NCBI GenBank assembly: GCA_018287875.1
Contig: JAGVVL010000022.1
Location: forward strand, 868,001-932,000
Source: Nigrospora sphaerica
Lineage: Eukaryota; Ascomycota; Sordariomycetes; Amphisphaeriales; Apiosporaceae
DNA length: 64,000 nt
Direction of reading: 5' to 3'
Under the pieces are notes generated by a model that had not been told where the DNA came from, made no database searches, and saw only the letters and a program-made list of their open reading frames with translations. Below, in pieces: positions 1-12,556 of this stretch. Both the position numbers and the translations under genes were made by a program. Each line of letters starts with the position of its first letter. Within the stretch, counting starts at the first letter, position 1.

Positions 1-60
1 AGGACCCTCCTTTCACATAGAGCAGAAAATATTAAGAACTTCAAGACGGTTCAACAAATC

Positions 61-3000
61 TTAGAAACGCGACAGATGAAAGATAAAGACCCGACCTGAC
101 GGGCAACCAAGAGCGAGATTCGTGCCTCGCTCTGTTGTAGACACGGCAGACCTATTCGGCCGGTACTCTGGAGGCAGCCAGAGGATCTCCTTGGACTGCT
201 TCAGAATCCAAGTCCGATCTCGACTTAGGCCATAGTCTTTCTGTTGAGCCGGTTGTTGGGTCGGCTGTTGGAGGTGCGTGTCCGCGTTCAATGACATAGA
301 TTCATCTAGCTGAATGTCGCCGGTATCGGTGTGAATCAGGGTGCCGGTCGTATCAAATGAGACGGTTGAGATGTAGCCCACGTCGTGGGTATAAAGGCGC
401 GCGCCCGTCTGCACGTTCCAGACCTTAACGGTCTTGTCGTACGATGCCGAGACGACGCGCTGCCCGTCGGTCGAGAAGGCCGCCGATCTGACGAAATCCG
501 TATGGCCCTCGAGCGTCTGCTCGCACGCGCCCGTCTGCACGTTCCAGACCTTAACGGTCTCGTCGTCCGACGCCGAGACGACGCGCTGCCCGTCGGCCGA
601 GAAGGCCGCCGAGCTGACGGAATCCGTATGGCCCGTGAGCGTCTGCTCACACGCGCCCGTCTGCACGTTCCAGACCTTGACGGTCTTGTCGTCCGACGCC
701 GAGACGACGCGCTGCCCGTCGGTCGAGAAGGCCGCCGACCTGACCCAATCCGTATGGCCCTCGAGCGTCTGCTTGCACGCGCCCGTCTGCACATTCCAGA
801 CCTTAACGGTCTTGGCGTCCGACGCCGAGACGACGCGCTGCCCGTCGGTCGAGAAGGCCGCCGACCTGACATTGGAAGTATGGCCCGCGAGCGTCTGCTC
901 GCACGCGCCCGTCTGCACGTTCCAGACCTTGACGGTCTTGTCGTCCGACGCCGAGACGACGCGCTGCCCGTCGGTCGAGAAGGCCGCCGAGTTGACATTG
1001 GAAGTATGGCCCGCGAGCGTCTGCTCGCACGCGCCCATCTGCACGATCCAGATCTTGACGGTCTTGTCGTCCGACGCCGAGACGACGCGCTGCCCGTCGG
1101 TCGAGAAGGCCGCCGACCTGACATTGGAAGTATGGCCCGCGAGCGTCTGCTCGCACGCGCCCGTCTGCACGTTCCAGACCTTAAGGGTCTTGTCGTACGA
1201 TGCCGAGACGACGCGCTGCCCATCGGCCGAGAAGGCCGCCGACCTGACGGAATCCGTATGGCCCGTGAGCGTCTGCTCACACGCGCCCGTCTGCACGTTC
1301 CAGACCTTGACGGTCTTGTCGTCCGACGCCGAGACGACGCGCTGCCCGTCGGTCGAGAAGGCCGCCGACCTGACCCAATCCGTATGGCCCTCGAGCGTCT
1401 GCTCGCACGCGCCCGTCTGCACGTTCCAGACCTTAAGGGTCTTGTCGTACGATGCCGAGACGACGCGCTGCCCGTCGGCCGAGAAGGCCGCCGAGCTGAC
1501 GGAATATGTATGGCCCGCGAGCGTCTGCTCGCACGCGCCCGTCTGCACATTCCAGACCTTAACGGTCTTGTCGTACGACGCCGAGACGACGCGCTGCCCG
1601 TCGGCCGAGAAGGCCGCCGACCTGACCCAATCCGTATGGCCCTCGAGCGTCTGCTCGCATGCGCTCCAATCCTCCGCCAACTCCGTTTTACATTCGAACC
1701 ACCACGGCCCCTCATTTTGGAACAGCCTTCGTATAAGGCTCTTTGTTGGACTTAACACGAGCGCAGACGCATATGTTTGAAGCGGCCAACTCTCGATCGC
1801 CGGCCGGAAGGTCTGCAGAAGCCGGTAGGCGTCCTTAAGTAGCAACCGAGGTCCAAATGCCCCCAACTGTTCCTTTATAATGTTAGCTCTGGAATATATA
1901 AGCCGAGTTCAGTAACGTACCTGCAGGTGTCGTGTCAGCTTCTCTAATGCGAGCATTCCTTCCGACATGCTCCGGAGTAGACTTAGCGCCTCGATCCAAT
2001 AGAGACCCTTGCTCTGTAGGAACCTCTCTATTGCTCCGCCATCTGGTACGCTGTTGCCTGTCCCTGGAGTGTTGCTGGCATCCACTAAGTGATTGACCCA
2101 GTGGACGCAGGCGTACCGTATCGCCGCCAGGGGGTCTAGGTCGGGTACCTGCCGAGAGACGTCCTCGATGGAGAAGCCAGGGTGTTGTAATCCGTACATG
2201 TCGCGTTTCAGTGTCTGGGTCATGGCCTTAAGAGATTTCGAGAAGATCTGGTCGTGAATGGATGCTTGGGTTTGAGGGAAGAGAACATTTGATTGCTTCG
2301 TCATTAAGAAGTCCTTCGCCGACTGATGGACGAAGTAGATTGTGTCCTCGCGAACGGTGAGGAATGAGCCACAGAAGCTGACCAATTCTCGTATCGCCTT
2401 AGTTATGTCGAATTTGGGTTCTTCTGGGATGATACGCTCTGAGTCACTGTCATCCCATTCTGTATCTTCCGATTCCGTGTCGCTTGGAAGGTCATTCAAG
2501 TCCCCAAAGAATGATAGATATTCCAGTGTCGTGAGAGGGCGGTAAACCGTTGCAGCCAGAGCAAGGAATTGGTGGCATCTGTCGCCAACGTTGGAGGCGC
2601 CGATTTGCTCCATCATTCGTTGATAGAGAGAGTCCAATCCCGATGGAAATGTCTCGACTCTTTTTCGGGCGTCAAACTCTGGTACTGTCTTAAGCTCCTG
2701 ACAGACCAAGGCCGCCCACAGAAAGGTGCCGTTCGCATGTTTAGAAAGGTAGCGATGTACGTGTCGCTTTGTCTTTGGGTGGTAGGCATTCTCTTTGGCC
2801 AGTTCCTTCACCTTCTGTTTGATGTAAGATTTAACAGCTTCTGCGACCGACTCTTCATTTAGCTCGAGCGATAGCTTCTGCGCCACGCTGGACAGCTGCA
2901 CCTCGATCTCTGGCCAGTTCCGGCTTGAGATGAGCCATTTGGTGCGGGTAGTTTGCGAGGTCTGGATAATCAAATCGAGGAGTTGCGCTCGACCTTCCAC

Positions 3001-4353
3001 ACACTCGTCCAAAGCGTCGACCACGAGATAGGTTCCTTGGAGTTTGGAGTCTTGAAGTATGTCCGTGAGGATCTTGCGTAGTGCCTCCCACACATTAGTG
3101 TCCTCAAACAGTGCCTTACCGGCAGTGCTGTACTTTTTCTCCATATGCGAAATGAGGGAGACATCTTTGTCGACAAGCATAAAGATCAGGCTGCGGACTA
3201 CGGCAGTCGCAGTGTTAAGATGCTTGTCGGTTTCTTGGCAGAAGAAGTAAGCGAGAATGCTCCCATCGTTCGGCGATTTCTCCAGCTCATCAACGATGCC
3301 GCAGAGGAGCATGGTCTTGCCTTTTCCCGGGTCACCCTTGACCCAGAGCAGCTTCTCATCCTCACTGTTGCGCCACTTGTGGAAATCCAAGTTTTCGAGT
3401 ACCCAGACGTATGAGTGCTTAAATAGACCTCCCTTAGTGGCCTGTATACGTGTCTTGTCGTCGCGAGGGTCGGTGACACGCAGGTCGGCGATGCATTGTT
3501 TGTTTGTTTCGCTGAGCGGGTCTCTGCCTAGTAATACGGACGTCAGTACCGACATATGGTATAGGATAGTTCGCTTGCTATCGCCCGCTTTAGAGGAGCC
3601 TCGGTAGTACCTACTGATCTCTTGCCGCAGTCGACGGAACGCCTTCTCCTCGCCCTCACTGTAGATCAACGGCAGGTGCACGTCGAAAATCCCAAACAGC
3701 GAGTACGCCCGATCCTCGGCGCGTTTCGTCTGGCGATTCCCTAGCCAGGAGAATCGATGGTTGATGCTAAAGTCGGATAGCGGCTTTCCTCGGAGGGCAT
3801 CGATAGGAATTCCAGTGATCTCGTGGAGCAGCGTCTCGAGTGAGGCCTTGTCGCCTAATTTCTGGCCTTCTTTCGAGAAAAAGGTTACCGACTTTGGGGC
3901 GATCAATTCCTGGAGTGTCCAGCCGCGGGTAAACCATCGGCTTTTTCTGAAGGCTAGCTTCCACGATGCGCGGGGCGTCTCTTCGCCGTCGATACCGAGC
4001 AGTGAAACGTCGGGTAGGTACACATAGCATTTGGCGGCGTTGTGGTACCAGCGAAACATAGAGTTAATAGACTCGGAAAGCTCTGTGTAGTTAGGTTTGT
4101 CGATGCAGCACGTGTCGACCCAGAAGTGCTTCAAAGCATCCGAGGCTGCCTTCTCGCCGCAGAATGTGAGCTTTCTGTACCCCTCCTCTTTGTACCCCGC
4201 CTTGCGTCGGTTTGCATCTTCTTGGATGTCTTGAAAGGTGACCTCCTGGTTGTCGGCTCCCCATGTATGTGAAAGGATGGCGTATGGCGGGATGTTGTCG
4301 AAATGCTCTGTGAGGCTCAGGCGCCCATCGCTATCAAGTTGCAAGAGGCGCAT
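61..4353 (-). CDS. HET-NACHT-WD40 NLR (HNWD family, het-e/het-d-like)
   Basis: Two exons, 4353..1921 and 1866..61, joined by a 54-nt phase-0 intron (1867..1920; donor GTACGT, GCTAACA branch site, ACAG acceptor), give about 1412 aa. The start chosen is the ATG at 4353, because the protein then opens MRLLQL as HET proteins usually do. Domains in order: HET (about residues 25-150; AILSHTWG, WVDTCCID, RGWTLQELIAP), a linker, NACHT NTPase (Walker A GDPGKGKT about 340-347; Walker B VVDALDEC about 444-451), then ten 42-aa WD40 units and a degenerate C-terminal blade. In known HNWD proteins the repeats sense a non-self partner, the NACHT module oligomerises, and the HET domain triggers heterokaryon-incompatibility cell death. 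Nothing looks broken. The family is certain; allelic specificity and activity are not knowable from this sequence. Confidence 0.93.
403..1662 (-). repeat. Ten tandem 126-bp WD40-coding units
   Basis: Ten exact-length 126-bp units lie inside the HET-NACHT-WD40 gene. Each encodes ACEQTL-xGHTxxV, AAFSxDGQRVVSAS and a KVWNVQTG end. Differences sit at the same few sites in each unit: E/A/T before GHT, the two residues after GHT, R/S/N after the V, A/T before DGQ, and Y/D after SAS. That is the pattern of internally conserved, hypervariable-site repeats known in het-d and het-e. Confidence 0.93.
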
Positions 4354-5773
4354 GGCGCCGTACAATTGCTTGTGAAGAAGAGGGGATTGATTCGGAGGCC
4401 GGCTGCGAGGAAGGCATGGCTTCCAAACGGCAGGACTGTTTATGCGATGCAGGCTGCGGCTTGGGCATGACTGCACTGACGTGGCGCCATCCATGCCTGT
4501 CTAGCGAGCCGTGGGCCGCCAGCCGGTCGGATCTCAGCCCGCCGTACAGCCACCACGATCCATGAGATCTGCGCAGCCTGTGCCGTATGAAAACCCCTGT
4601 ATGCGAGGTCATTCCAACGGCGAGTAGGCACTATCTTGAGCAGAAACGGCCGCATTCTTGGACCGCACTGGGCTTCCGTTGCGCATTCAGATACAGCGTC
4701 GATGTTCGCACTAGGGAACAGACGAGACTGTGGGCGGGTACAGGACGCCTTGGCAACGCCAAGCGACAAGCTTCTCGGCAGATTCTCCGTGGTACGGCGT
4801 TTTCGACACTCGCTATGATCGCGACGAGGTATACCAGGCGAGAAGCCCGTCTTACTACGGAATGAGGCTGGCGGCGCATGGGCAGTGTCGATGTTTGCTC
4901 GCTGTGGTTGGCCGGGCCTGGGCGCTGGTGGCATGCGGGCTGTGAGCTTCATTCAGGCAGACCGGAGGACAGCCCGTTGAGTCCTGTCCGAGCCAGCCTC
5001 CACTATTGGTTTTGCTCGATGCACCGAGGGAACTATTCTGTTTGGCGCCTTGCGCGTTTTGGGGGCGTGACCAGCTGCGAAGCTGGAATATACGGCCATC
5101 GACAAGCTGCCAACAGGTAACACTTGCGGTAGAAGTGTTGATGAGGCATATACGCACGAGGCGGTGCCCCGACCAAGATCAGGGTGTAGCTCGCTAGTGG
5201 AGTCTGGTAGTGGACGGCCCTCCTAATGGGCTTGAGCTAGTTGCGCAGAGCGGCGTCCGGAACGCATCCAGCCCCAACCTACTTATCTAGAGGATGCGCA
5301 GAACGACCTACTAAGGAGCAGGGATTGCCACCATACGGAAGGGGATGCTGCGGTTGGTGACTACGCTCACGACCAATGCCCAGACGAAGACAACTTCATC
5401 CCTACTGACCAGAGGAAGTCTGATATCAACACCTTGCGCCAATCTCAGCCTGCGCGAGCTATCTCTCAGACTTTGTAGACGATACGCCGGCCATTTCCAT
5501 AGCTCGAAACTATACAAACACCTCCGACGAACCGGTTCCTTCACGCGGCGCGTTGGTCGGCCGTCGCACGCGCCATTCATGCGAAGCCGAACAGCCCTTC
5601 CTGGAGGGTGATCCACGTCGCCAGGCCGTGGCTATCCGTGTGCGCCGCGGTACAGTGGCCGCCTTCGGACAGGAACGCCTAGTGCTCAATCTCGCGCCAT
5701 TCCGCTCACGCGGCGCAACTTGCCACGACCCTCTCGGCACTGTCCCCATGCAGCACCTTGTCGCGTATCCGGG
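4354..5773. other. Gene-poor stretch upstream of the HET gene
   Basis: Only short overlapping reading frames on both strands are present. None has recognisable motifs or plausible splice structure. The first few hundred bases presumably hold the promoter and 5' leader of the minus-strand HET-NACHT-WD40 gene. Confidence 0.5.
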
Positions 5774-6238
5774 CTAAAAGCTGGCAGTTTCGCCCCGTGA
5801 CGAAGTCGGAAAAAGCAGAAGGCAGTGGACAACAGCAGTCAAGAAAATTCCATGGGTTGTCGGCTCTTGCTCGGAAAGAAACCGCTCGTGGACCTCCTGT
5901 ATGGTACGGGACTCGTACGAGCGCTGGTTCCTATCCAGAGAAGGGATCCGAACAAAGACTCTCTGGCTGTTGCCCTCCCTCCACTCGAAGGACTCCGGAA
6001 TCGGCCGGGCTGGGTTTTCCCACTGAAAGTGATGCTGCCGTTCCGTGATGACAGGCCCATCAGGCGTTGTCTCATCGAGGCGAGCCTTGGTTTCGGCTCC
6101 ATCGAGAAGATGAAGCTCGGGAAGCCCATTCTTCGGGTCGATAGCAGGCACACGATCAGGGTCCTTGTCCTTCACGTAAAGCTCATTGGTTGTCCAGGAC
6201 TTCACATTGATTAGGTCCGTCGGTTCGCGCGGTCGCAT
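5774..6238 (-). CDS. Possible orphan protein fragment
   Basis: This is an open frame of about 154 codons from the ATG at 6238. The open frame itself continues upstream to 6304 without another ATG. Its composition is protein-like, rich in Glu, Arg, Asp and Pro, unlike the Arg/Ser/Cys-rich random frames around it. No domain is recognised and no neighbour suggests a role. It may be one exon of a decayed gene. Confidence is low because no homologue or splice partner can be identified by eye. Confidence 0.25.
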   Translation of the reverse strand: MRPREPTDLINVKSWTTNELYVKDKDPDRVPAIDPKNGLPELHLLDGAETKARLDETTPDGPVITERQHHFQWENPARPIPESFEWREGNSQRVFVRIPSLDRNQRSYESRTIQEVHERFLSEQEPTTHGIFLTAVVHCLLLFPTSSRGETASF

Positions 6239-6304
6239 AAGCTTCTGTCGGCCCTTTGGGGTCAGCAGTATACGCCGGCGCGCGAGTTGTGAAAGTTGGG
6301 GCAA

Positions 6305-7326
6305 GGCGTGCGTCTACCAGTTCCGGTGCTTCGTTGCCGCACCGGCGAGATGTGTCGCAAAGGGAATACCCCTCTCTGCAACGGAATAGTGCTGCATGAA
6401 TGTCTCGCCCCAGAATCCAGCACCGAGGGCATTTTGTCATAACCCGCAACGTGCAAAGAATCAGGAGTTGCGTCTATCGTGGTACCTACGGAGGACAGTC
6501 GTACAGAGGGAAGGCCGTTAAGAAAAGGAAGTGGGAACGCACTAGCCCTCTTAAGGCAGTCATACAGGTGTATGACTGCTCCATAGCGAGGAATACCTGA
6601 CTCGCATCCGCTATTACTTTGATATGGGTGCATTTGGGACTTGAGCTTGAAATGATTCATGCATTCCCATGTTATTTCTAAGGAGCCCCGAACGCAGCCT
6701 TTGTTGAGTGACTCTAGTTTATGGTAGCATATAGCCGTACACCGCGTACGGCCTGTAGCCTCCAGTATTTTAGACTCCTCTAGTCCTCGTCCTACCGTTA
6801 CCATCACCTGTGAGATAACAATCTCCAAGTCCTCTCCACCCACGTCTCTCGAATCGTGGGCGTCCGCTGTCGCAAAGTCCGTTCGCCTCTCGTTGTAGTA
6901 CCATTCCTTGAACTCCCCGACAGGGGAGTAGACGCATTTAGCGTATTCCGTGGCTTAGCAGAATTGTTGGAATTTTCGTAGGTTCTGTATGAACTAAGCC
7001 AAATGGACGCCTCAGCTTACCGAGCTCGTCAGCTCGCTTTCATTCAGTGTTTTGAACAAGGTAATATTCAGCGAGAGTCATGTAAGGAAACCGCAACCAT
7101 CATGCCTTTCACTCCCTGGTAGTACTCATACTCAGAACTTTTTGTGTTAGTGACCCATTCCGGTTCCGCCAACAGTTCAGTACCGGTAGACCAGACCTAT
7201 TTGTACGACCATACAGCAAGTTTAGCCCCTTACGACCCGAATGCATTCTTTCTTTTGCCAATACGCGTCCAATTTCATCAGCGTGGTGTCACTCGTGATG
7301 TCAAGCTTTCAATGCAGGGCAGACCT
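6305..7326. other. No supported gene
   Basis: A minus-strand frame of 193 codons at 6262..6843 crosses most of this stretch but has random-like composition and no motif. I see nothing else here. Confidence 0.4.
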
Positions 7327-7825
7327 TTAGTGACTCATTGGGTCAATGTTCAGAGCCCGAACAACCTTACAGACCGTCGCGAAGTCTTTGTTGGAATCCA
7401 GCCATACTGCACCCACCAATGCCTCGACAGCGGATGCGAGAGTAGTGCGACTGGCATCCTTCTGAGCAGGGTGCGTGATGATGTATTCCGTCAAACCCGC
7501 TTCTCTTCCGATCTTTTCAAGATTCCGGTTCGAAGCGTTTTGAGAGATGACTCTCTGCGTTGTGCCTAGCAGTCGGTGAGTACTGGCCTTTCGTGCCAAC
7601 GTGAGTGATCATACAGGGAGAGACCCCAGTAGTGTGCCACTGATCCACTATTTCAAGCTGGATCAAAGCATCTCCGATGAGGGCAAGTCGTTTATTCCCT
7701 CTTGGGTCTCCTTCGATGTCCTTCCGACATGTCGAAGCGCCAGCGGCAAGGAGTACCTCCTCTGGCAAGGACGGGTCCTTAAATGCGTATCCAGCTCTGG
7801 CTTCGAAAAGCTTGATGATGTCCAT
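7327..7825 (-). CDS. RNase III-domain protein, probably catalytically divergent
   Basis: Two exons, 7825..7615 and 7565..7327, join in phase 1 across a 49-nt intron (7566..7614, GTATGA..CTAG) and give a 149-aa protein made of a single RNase III domain. The first half has the NKRLALIGDALIQL block at the place of the family signature NERLEFLGDA. The second half has NRNLEKIG, then EALVGAVWLD, the usual C-terminal active-site block. The Asp of the signature and the Glu of EALVGA are present, but the first acidic residue of LEFLGD is Ala here. No double-stranded RNA-binding domain follows. Many filamentous fungi carry such short RNase III-like proteins of unknown role. The ATG at 7825 is preferred because the protein then begins directly at the domain; an upstream in-frame ATG lies at 7852. 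Confidence 0.75.
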
Positions 7826-7852
7826 TGTAATGTGATGCTTCCAGCGTAGCAT

Positions 7853-9120
7853 CTTCTAGTTGGATTGAATGGATTGGATTCCAAGGTCTGGGCGGATAAT
7901 CAACCTATATACTCTACTACTCGACCCGCAGAGTCCGCAGAGTCATCACTGTCGCCAGCGTGGCCTGTGATCCTCTGGTTCAGTGACCCCCTGAACATGT
8001 CATATAGTGTGCAATAATGATAGCCGAAAGGCTCAATAAGCTATATACTCGAAGGGTTGAGCATCACAACGACGATACAAAGCTCCAGGTGGGAAGCTAC
8101 GGATGGTTCTATTGAAGCAGCGAGCGATGGGCCAGTGTATTGTCAAGCAGCGTCTATTTCAAAGCCTCAACCATATTTCGTGATGAAATCTGGTTTTGAA
8201 GTAGCTTCCGGAAGGACCAACTAGGTAATACCGATTTGACATCGGAAACGGTCTGTGGTAGAGGGCTAGTGGCTATTATATTGCGATTTGCTTGTGATCG
8301 CCATTTGTCATTAAGGATGGAACTTCCCGCAACCACACTTAAGGCAACTAAGCGCACGAAACCTAGAGCCACACTCTAAAAGCTGGCAATCCCTAGTGCG
8401 ATAGCTTCTCCGCTCCTATTCTATCATGGCGAGATAGTTTTTGTAACTCTAACGTTACCTTGCTTGGCCTTTGTGATATGCCGACGTGCTCCCTATTTGG
8501 CAACGGAAGATCGTAGGACATTTGCTTCTGATGCTCTCCAACGATGACTTCCTATACTAGTTGAAGTCTCTTCCATGTTCTGGCATGTGAAGCCTGATGA
8601 TACTCTATGTGGAGGAAAGACGACTTGAAGTGGTATTTGGTGAACTGAGCAGCGTTTTGAGGAAAATATATGGCTTGTGTCCCGTGATATACAAGGGGTC
8701 ATCGAGTACTTAAGACGGTGCGCCAGGCGCAGTTCCATTGCCCACACGAGCAAGCAAGGCAGATGTGGGTGCGACAGATCAGAAGCCGGTATTATCAACG
8801 ATCTGCTCCGCCTTCTAACACTGGCTGGCGCTGCCCCCCGAGCTCGTTGTTATACTCCTTGGCCCGTTGTGTGCCTTCCTCCAGACTGCAGCATACCCTT
8901 CGTTTCTTAGGTAGCGCTAGAAGGCTTCCCTTTTGGGGGGGCTTCTCCTTTGGACGCCCTCAGCAGCCAGCGAGTGCTCTAGCTGCCGCCACCCGTCAGT
9001 TTTCCAGCCTTTTCTAATCCTCTGATTCGATGGCTACCTGCAATGCCCTTTGCCGCAGAGACTCATGCGGCAGAGATCCATGCAACGCGAGTAGAGAAGT
9101 GGGCAAGGCTGGATTGGATC
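7853..9120. other. No supported gene
   Basis: Short, unrelated frames only. No splice-consistent model and no repeat family was recognised in this stretch. Confidence 0.4.
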
Positions 9121-9129
9121 TAGGGCCGC

Positions 9130-9500
9130 TAGAGTATGCGTCGCCGGTCGCTGGCACGCAGAACACCAACCAGCTGTCGGTTAAGCTTCCAGCGTATGGT
9201 CGAAAAATACCATGAAGAAGGTTACGTAGTCATTACTGGCAGGAGAACATGCTACGGACAGCAGGGCTCAGCCTTTGCAAGCGGGCATAAGTAGAAATCA
9301 CAGGCGGCAGTTGGGATGGCAGGCTGCGTCGTTGCTTTCTCAAGCAGATGGGAAGGCAGCGCATGACCGTGGAAGGGTTTGCTTGCCCGAGACCGCCGGC
9401 TGCAGGGCAGGCCTACGAGGAGGAGAGACGAGGTTTTATATATGCCGAAACATACGTCTTCTAGTGGCCTCAAGCCCAGGCGCAGTATGCCGCTGGACTC
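9130..9500 (+). pseudogene. Decayed paralogue of the MADS-like gene's last exon
   Basis: Blocks in this stretch align in order with 47220..47540, the last exon of the MADS-like gene. Examples are the segment around 9160-9200 (AGAACACCAACC), the one at 9320-9360, and a run containing GAGACCGCCGGCTGCAGGG. The reading frame is broken by indels and stops. No copy of the DNA-binding first exon was found upstream, so this is a partial relic. Confidence 0.5.
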
Positions 9501-11214
9501 AGTAGCGAAGATTCCAGGCCGATTTGACCGGCTGAACGTATGTTCAGGAAGCACTCATCGTTGATGGGAAGCCATCTCCAGCTAGAAGCCCATAGTGTTC
9601 CATTCCATCCTTGCCGATTCAAGTATGGCTCTTCCAGGTATTCTTATCGTACTTACATGTATTAAAAGGGTTTGCGCTACGAGTTATGCGGCCGCGGCAC
9701 GCCCAGGGTGCAAGCTCCTTGTCAACGAATTTCGCTGGCGATGAAGTATACGGCCCGTATGTTCTTGTCACGCCGATGGCCAAGTCATCTAGAAGGTCTG
9801 AGGTCGTCCTCTGGTTTGCTAACATGCTGATGTTGATAGCCCGGCCGCCTATTTGTTACATTCGCTCGTGTTTGCCACCTCGACGGCTACGTAGCTGTGC
9901 CTTCCCCGTGTGGCACGATGACTTTGGAATACAAAGAGAATGCAGTCTTCCAACACTCATATCTACCCAAACATCATGCTGATAGAAACTGCGACGACAC
10001 GGCGACGGCCGAAATCAAGGTATCCTATACGTTGGGCACCAAGAATGCGGCCTACGGAACCCACAAATGACGGCCAGATAACCTTCGCCGAGGTATCGAA
10101 GACCATCGCTCCATGAAAATGGCCCGGCCACAACGAACTCTAGCAAGCAAGTAATAGAGGCTTCTTGGGACCACATGAAATTGCAAGCGCATCCCTGATC
10201 CAACCCACGCATATCTGCGATATGTATCTGCCTGCTTCGAAGACGAAAACTCACGCCTCACCGTCTTCCAGGAAAGGCCCAAACCTCCTCTTCAAGACGT
10301 CCAACACGGCGGCACGAATCTGGCATTGCGTAAGCCCTCGAAGGTGCGACACATATTTTACATGGTCGGGGGATATTCTGTTGCGCGATGTATGGATGTC
10401 GAGGTCGACCCGATGATGGAAACGGCCGCGACGACTAAAGTAGGCATAGACTGCTTGCCGCTGACGATTGTGCGCCGGGCCCCGAGAATAGCCTACTTTG
10501 ACGAAATTGTTCATCACTTCGGTCGGTATTGGTGCTCCTCGATGTAGCTTCGGCATACGTCGAACTTGGGATCGAGGTAATTTCGCTCCGCTGGGAACCC
10601 ATTGGTGCAAGAGGCGATTTGACGAGCTGCGTGACGAGATCGCTGCGTGGGTGGGTTGGGTGCCCCAAGATGGCACAGTCGGTGTAGCCGCCGGTGCGAT
10701 CTTTTCGACCGGGTCTGATATTTTCTTGTTGAGTGCAATAGTCCCCAGGTATATTATTTCATCGTCTGTTGCCATGGCTGCGATCGCTTGCTGCTGATTT
10801 GCAATAGGGTTGGGTGTTGCTGCGTTAGCTATCTGTCTCCCGCAACGGAAGGGGTTGGACAGGCGAATGTGGGTAAAGTATGTTTAGGCTTATGCTGGGG
10901 TGCGCTGGCCTGCGTGGCGCCATTGAACTACAGGGCTGGTGGCGAGGCGCAAGTGCCACATCCGCTGGATTGAACGCCTGCGCGGCCTGACTGGACGAAG
11001 AGTTATTATCATCCTTTAGCGAGTTCACGTTGGGCGACCATCCCTGGAGATGTAGGACATCAGGCTCTTGCATGACTCCGTAGAATTGCCTGATACCGTG
11101 TTCATCCAGCGGTGTCTCCGGTTTTCGGCCACGAGCGTACGGGACACGGCCGCGAAGACGCGAAGAGTAGGACGGACCGCACCTTACTCCGCTGCTGAGT
11201 GACATCTGTTTTCG
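9501..11214. other. No well-supported gene
   Basis: The longest frame is a 174-codon minus-strand ORF (10251..10775) starting at an ATG. It is rich in Arg, Ser and His, and no domain or intron structure supports it. Treat it as hypothetical at best. Confidence 0.35.
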
Positions 11215-12556
11215 AGTAAAACGAAGAAACGACGCAGATGGACGCCGTCGACAGCTCTAGAGCCATGTGCCCATCGCTCGTCAGCAAGCGCGTTGTGACG
11301 CGCTGCGGGTGGGTGGTGTGGGGGCGGGGCGGCCAAGTACTACAAGGCCGCGGAAACACGCGACGCGAGCACCAGAAGATGCGCTTCACTGTCGCTTCAC
11401 ATGGCTGCTCCCTGTTATCCAAGTCGCGCCATGGAAATATCTCATCGCGCATATTCGGCTCTCGACGGCGGGCCTCGACGATGGCGGCGCCTGGCCCTCG
11501 TCGACGCAAAGCCGCCGGCACCCCTGCGATCGGGCCATAATCGACCAGCGAAGCCAGGAACCCAAGCAAGCACCCTGTCGCGTTTTGTACGGACAGCATG
11601 ACATGCGACATAGGGTTCCCTCTGTACAGCCCGGTATCGCTTCGGAAACCAGATACGCCCAGTATGTCTTCCTGTTCTGCTGTAAGCCACACCAGCCTGG
11701 CGAGATATGGACGTCGAGGCGGCCCCCGATTGTTGAAGCCTCAATCCCTGCGGCCCGAGCGGCCCCCGCCATCGACCCGAACCAGATCGTAGACCACGGC
11801 GCGACTTTCCCCCACGACTCATCACCGGGAACAGGACGAGAAGACTAGGGCAAGCTAGCAAGGTGTTCTATTCCCCGGGGCGGGTCAGCCCACGGCGTTG
11901 CCTACCACGCTATGCGCTTAGGCGATCGTCGTTGCGGAGCAGACAGTATCGTAGCGGGACGCGCTACCAGGCCCACGACACGCATGGCCGGCCGAAGCCG
12001 TTCGGAGTTGGCGAGACATCGCCTTCTCATCTCATCGCCACGACTGCTGCTCTTTCGGGCTCCCACTCTCTGGTGCGAGGAAGGACGGACGGCATGCACT
12101 GGGCTGCTGGTGCGCGTGCACGGGCCTCGTCTGCCACGAGGACAATCTCCTCCCACCGAGAGAGGCCATTGACAAGAGGGATGGGTCGCGCCGCACCCAA
12201 GAGCAGACGGATGCACGGCACCGGCTTAAGCTTCCCACCTCCGCGTGAGGTAGCCGTGTGCCAATGCAGCAAATACGTTCCATGATGACGCCGTGGCACG
12301 AACGCGGGCCGGCGCATGCGACTTCGCCTTTTCGTCGGCCCATTCGTCGCGATACTTGGCGCAAAGGCTGGACAGTCCCCACAATCTACCAGCGCGCCTT
12401 AGCCGGAATGCGACCAGCCTACCTGGTGTGGTTCTGCGCAACAAACGTCTCGCTTCAGACAGCCGCAGCATCGTATGGATGGATGCCAACTCCCGTCTTG
12501 TCACGGTGGCCGCCAACGCCAATGCTGCGACGTGCCGGCGGACTAGTTGCACCAAC
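11215..12556 (+). repeat. 1.35-kb dispersed repeat, copy 1
   Basis: This copy is homologous, in inverted orientation, to 24113..25495. By eye, several stretches match at roughly 80 percent. One contains CGCGTTTTGTACGGACAGCAT (about 11579-11599, against about 25104-25124 on the other strand). The end also matches (CGACGTGCCGGCGGACTAG here, with a close match in the other copy). No intact coding sequence runs through either copy, and no terminal repeats or target duplications were identified, so its class is unknown. Confidence 0.7.

Noticed and set aside
336..1780. Other long frames over the WD40 array on both strands
   Set aside because: Shadow frames produced by the 126-bp periodicity. Only the minus-strand frame gives WD40 units and splices to the NACHT exon.
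10251..10775. A 174-codon minus-strand gene
   Set aside because: Low-complexity Arg/Ser/His composition, no motif and no splice structure. Left as unsupported.
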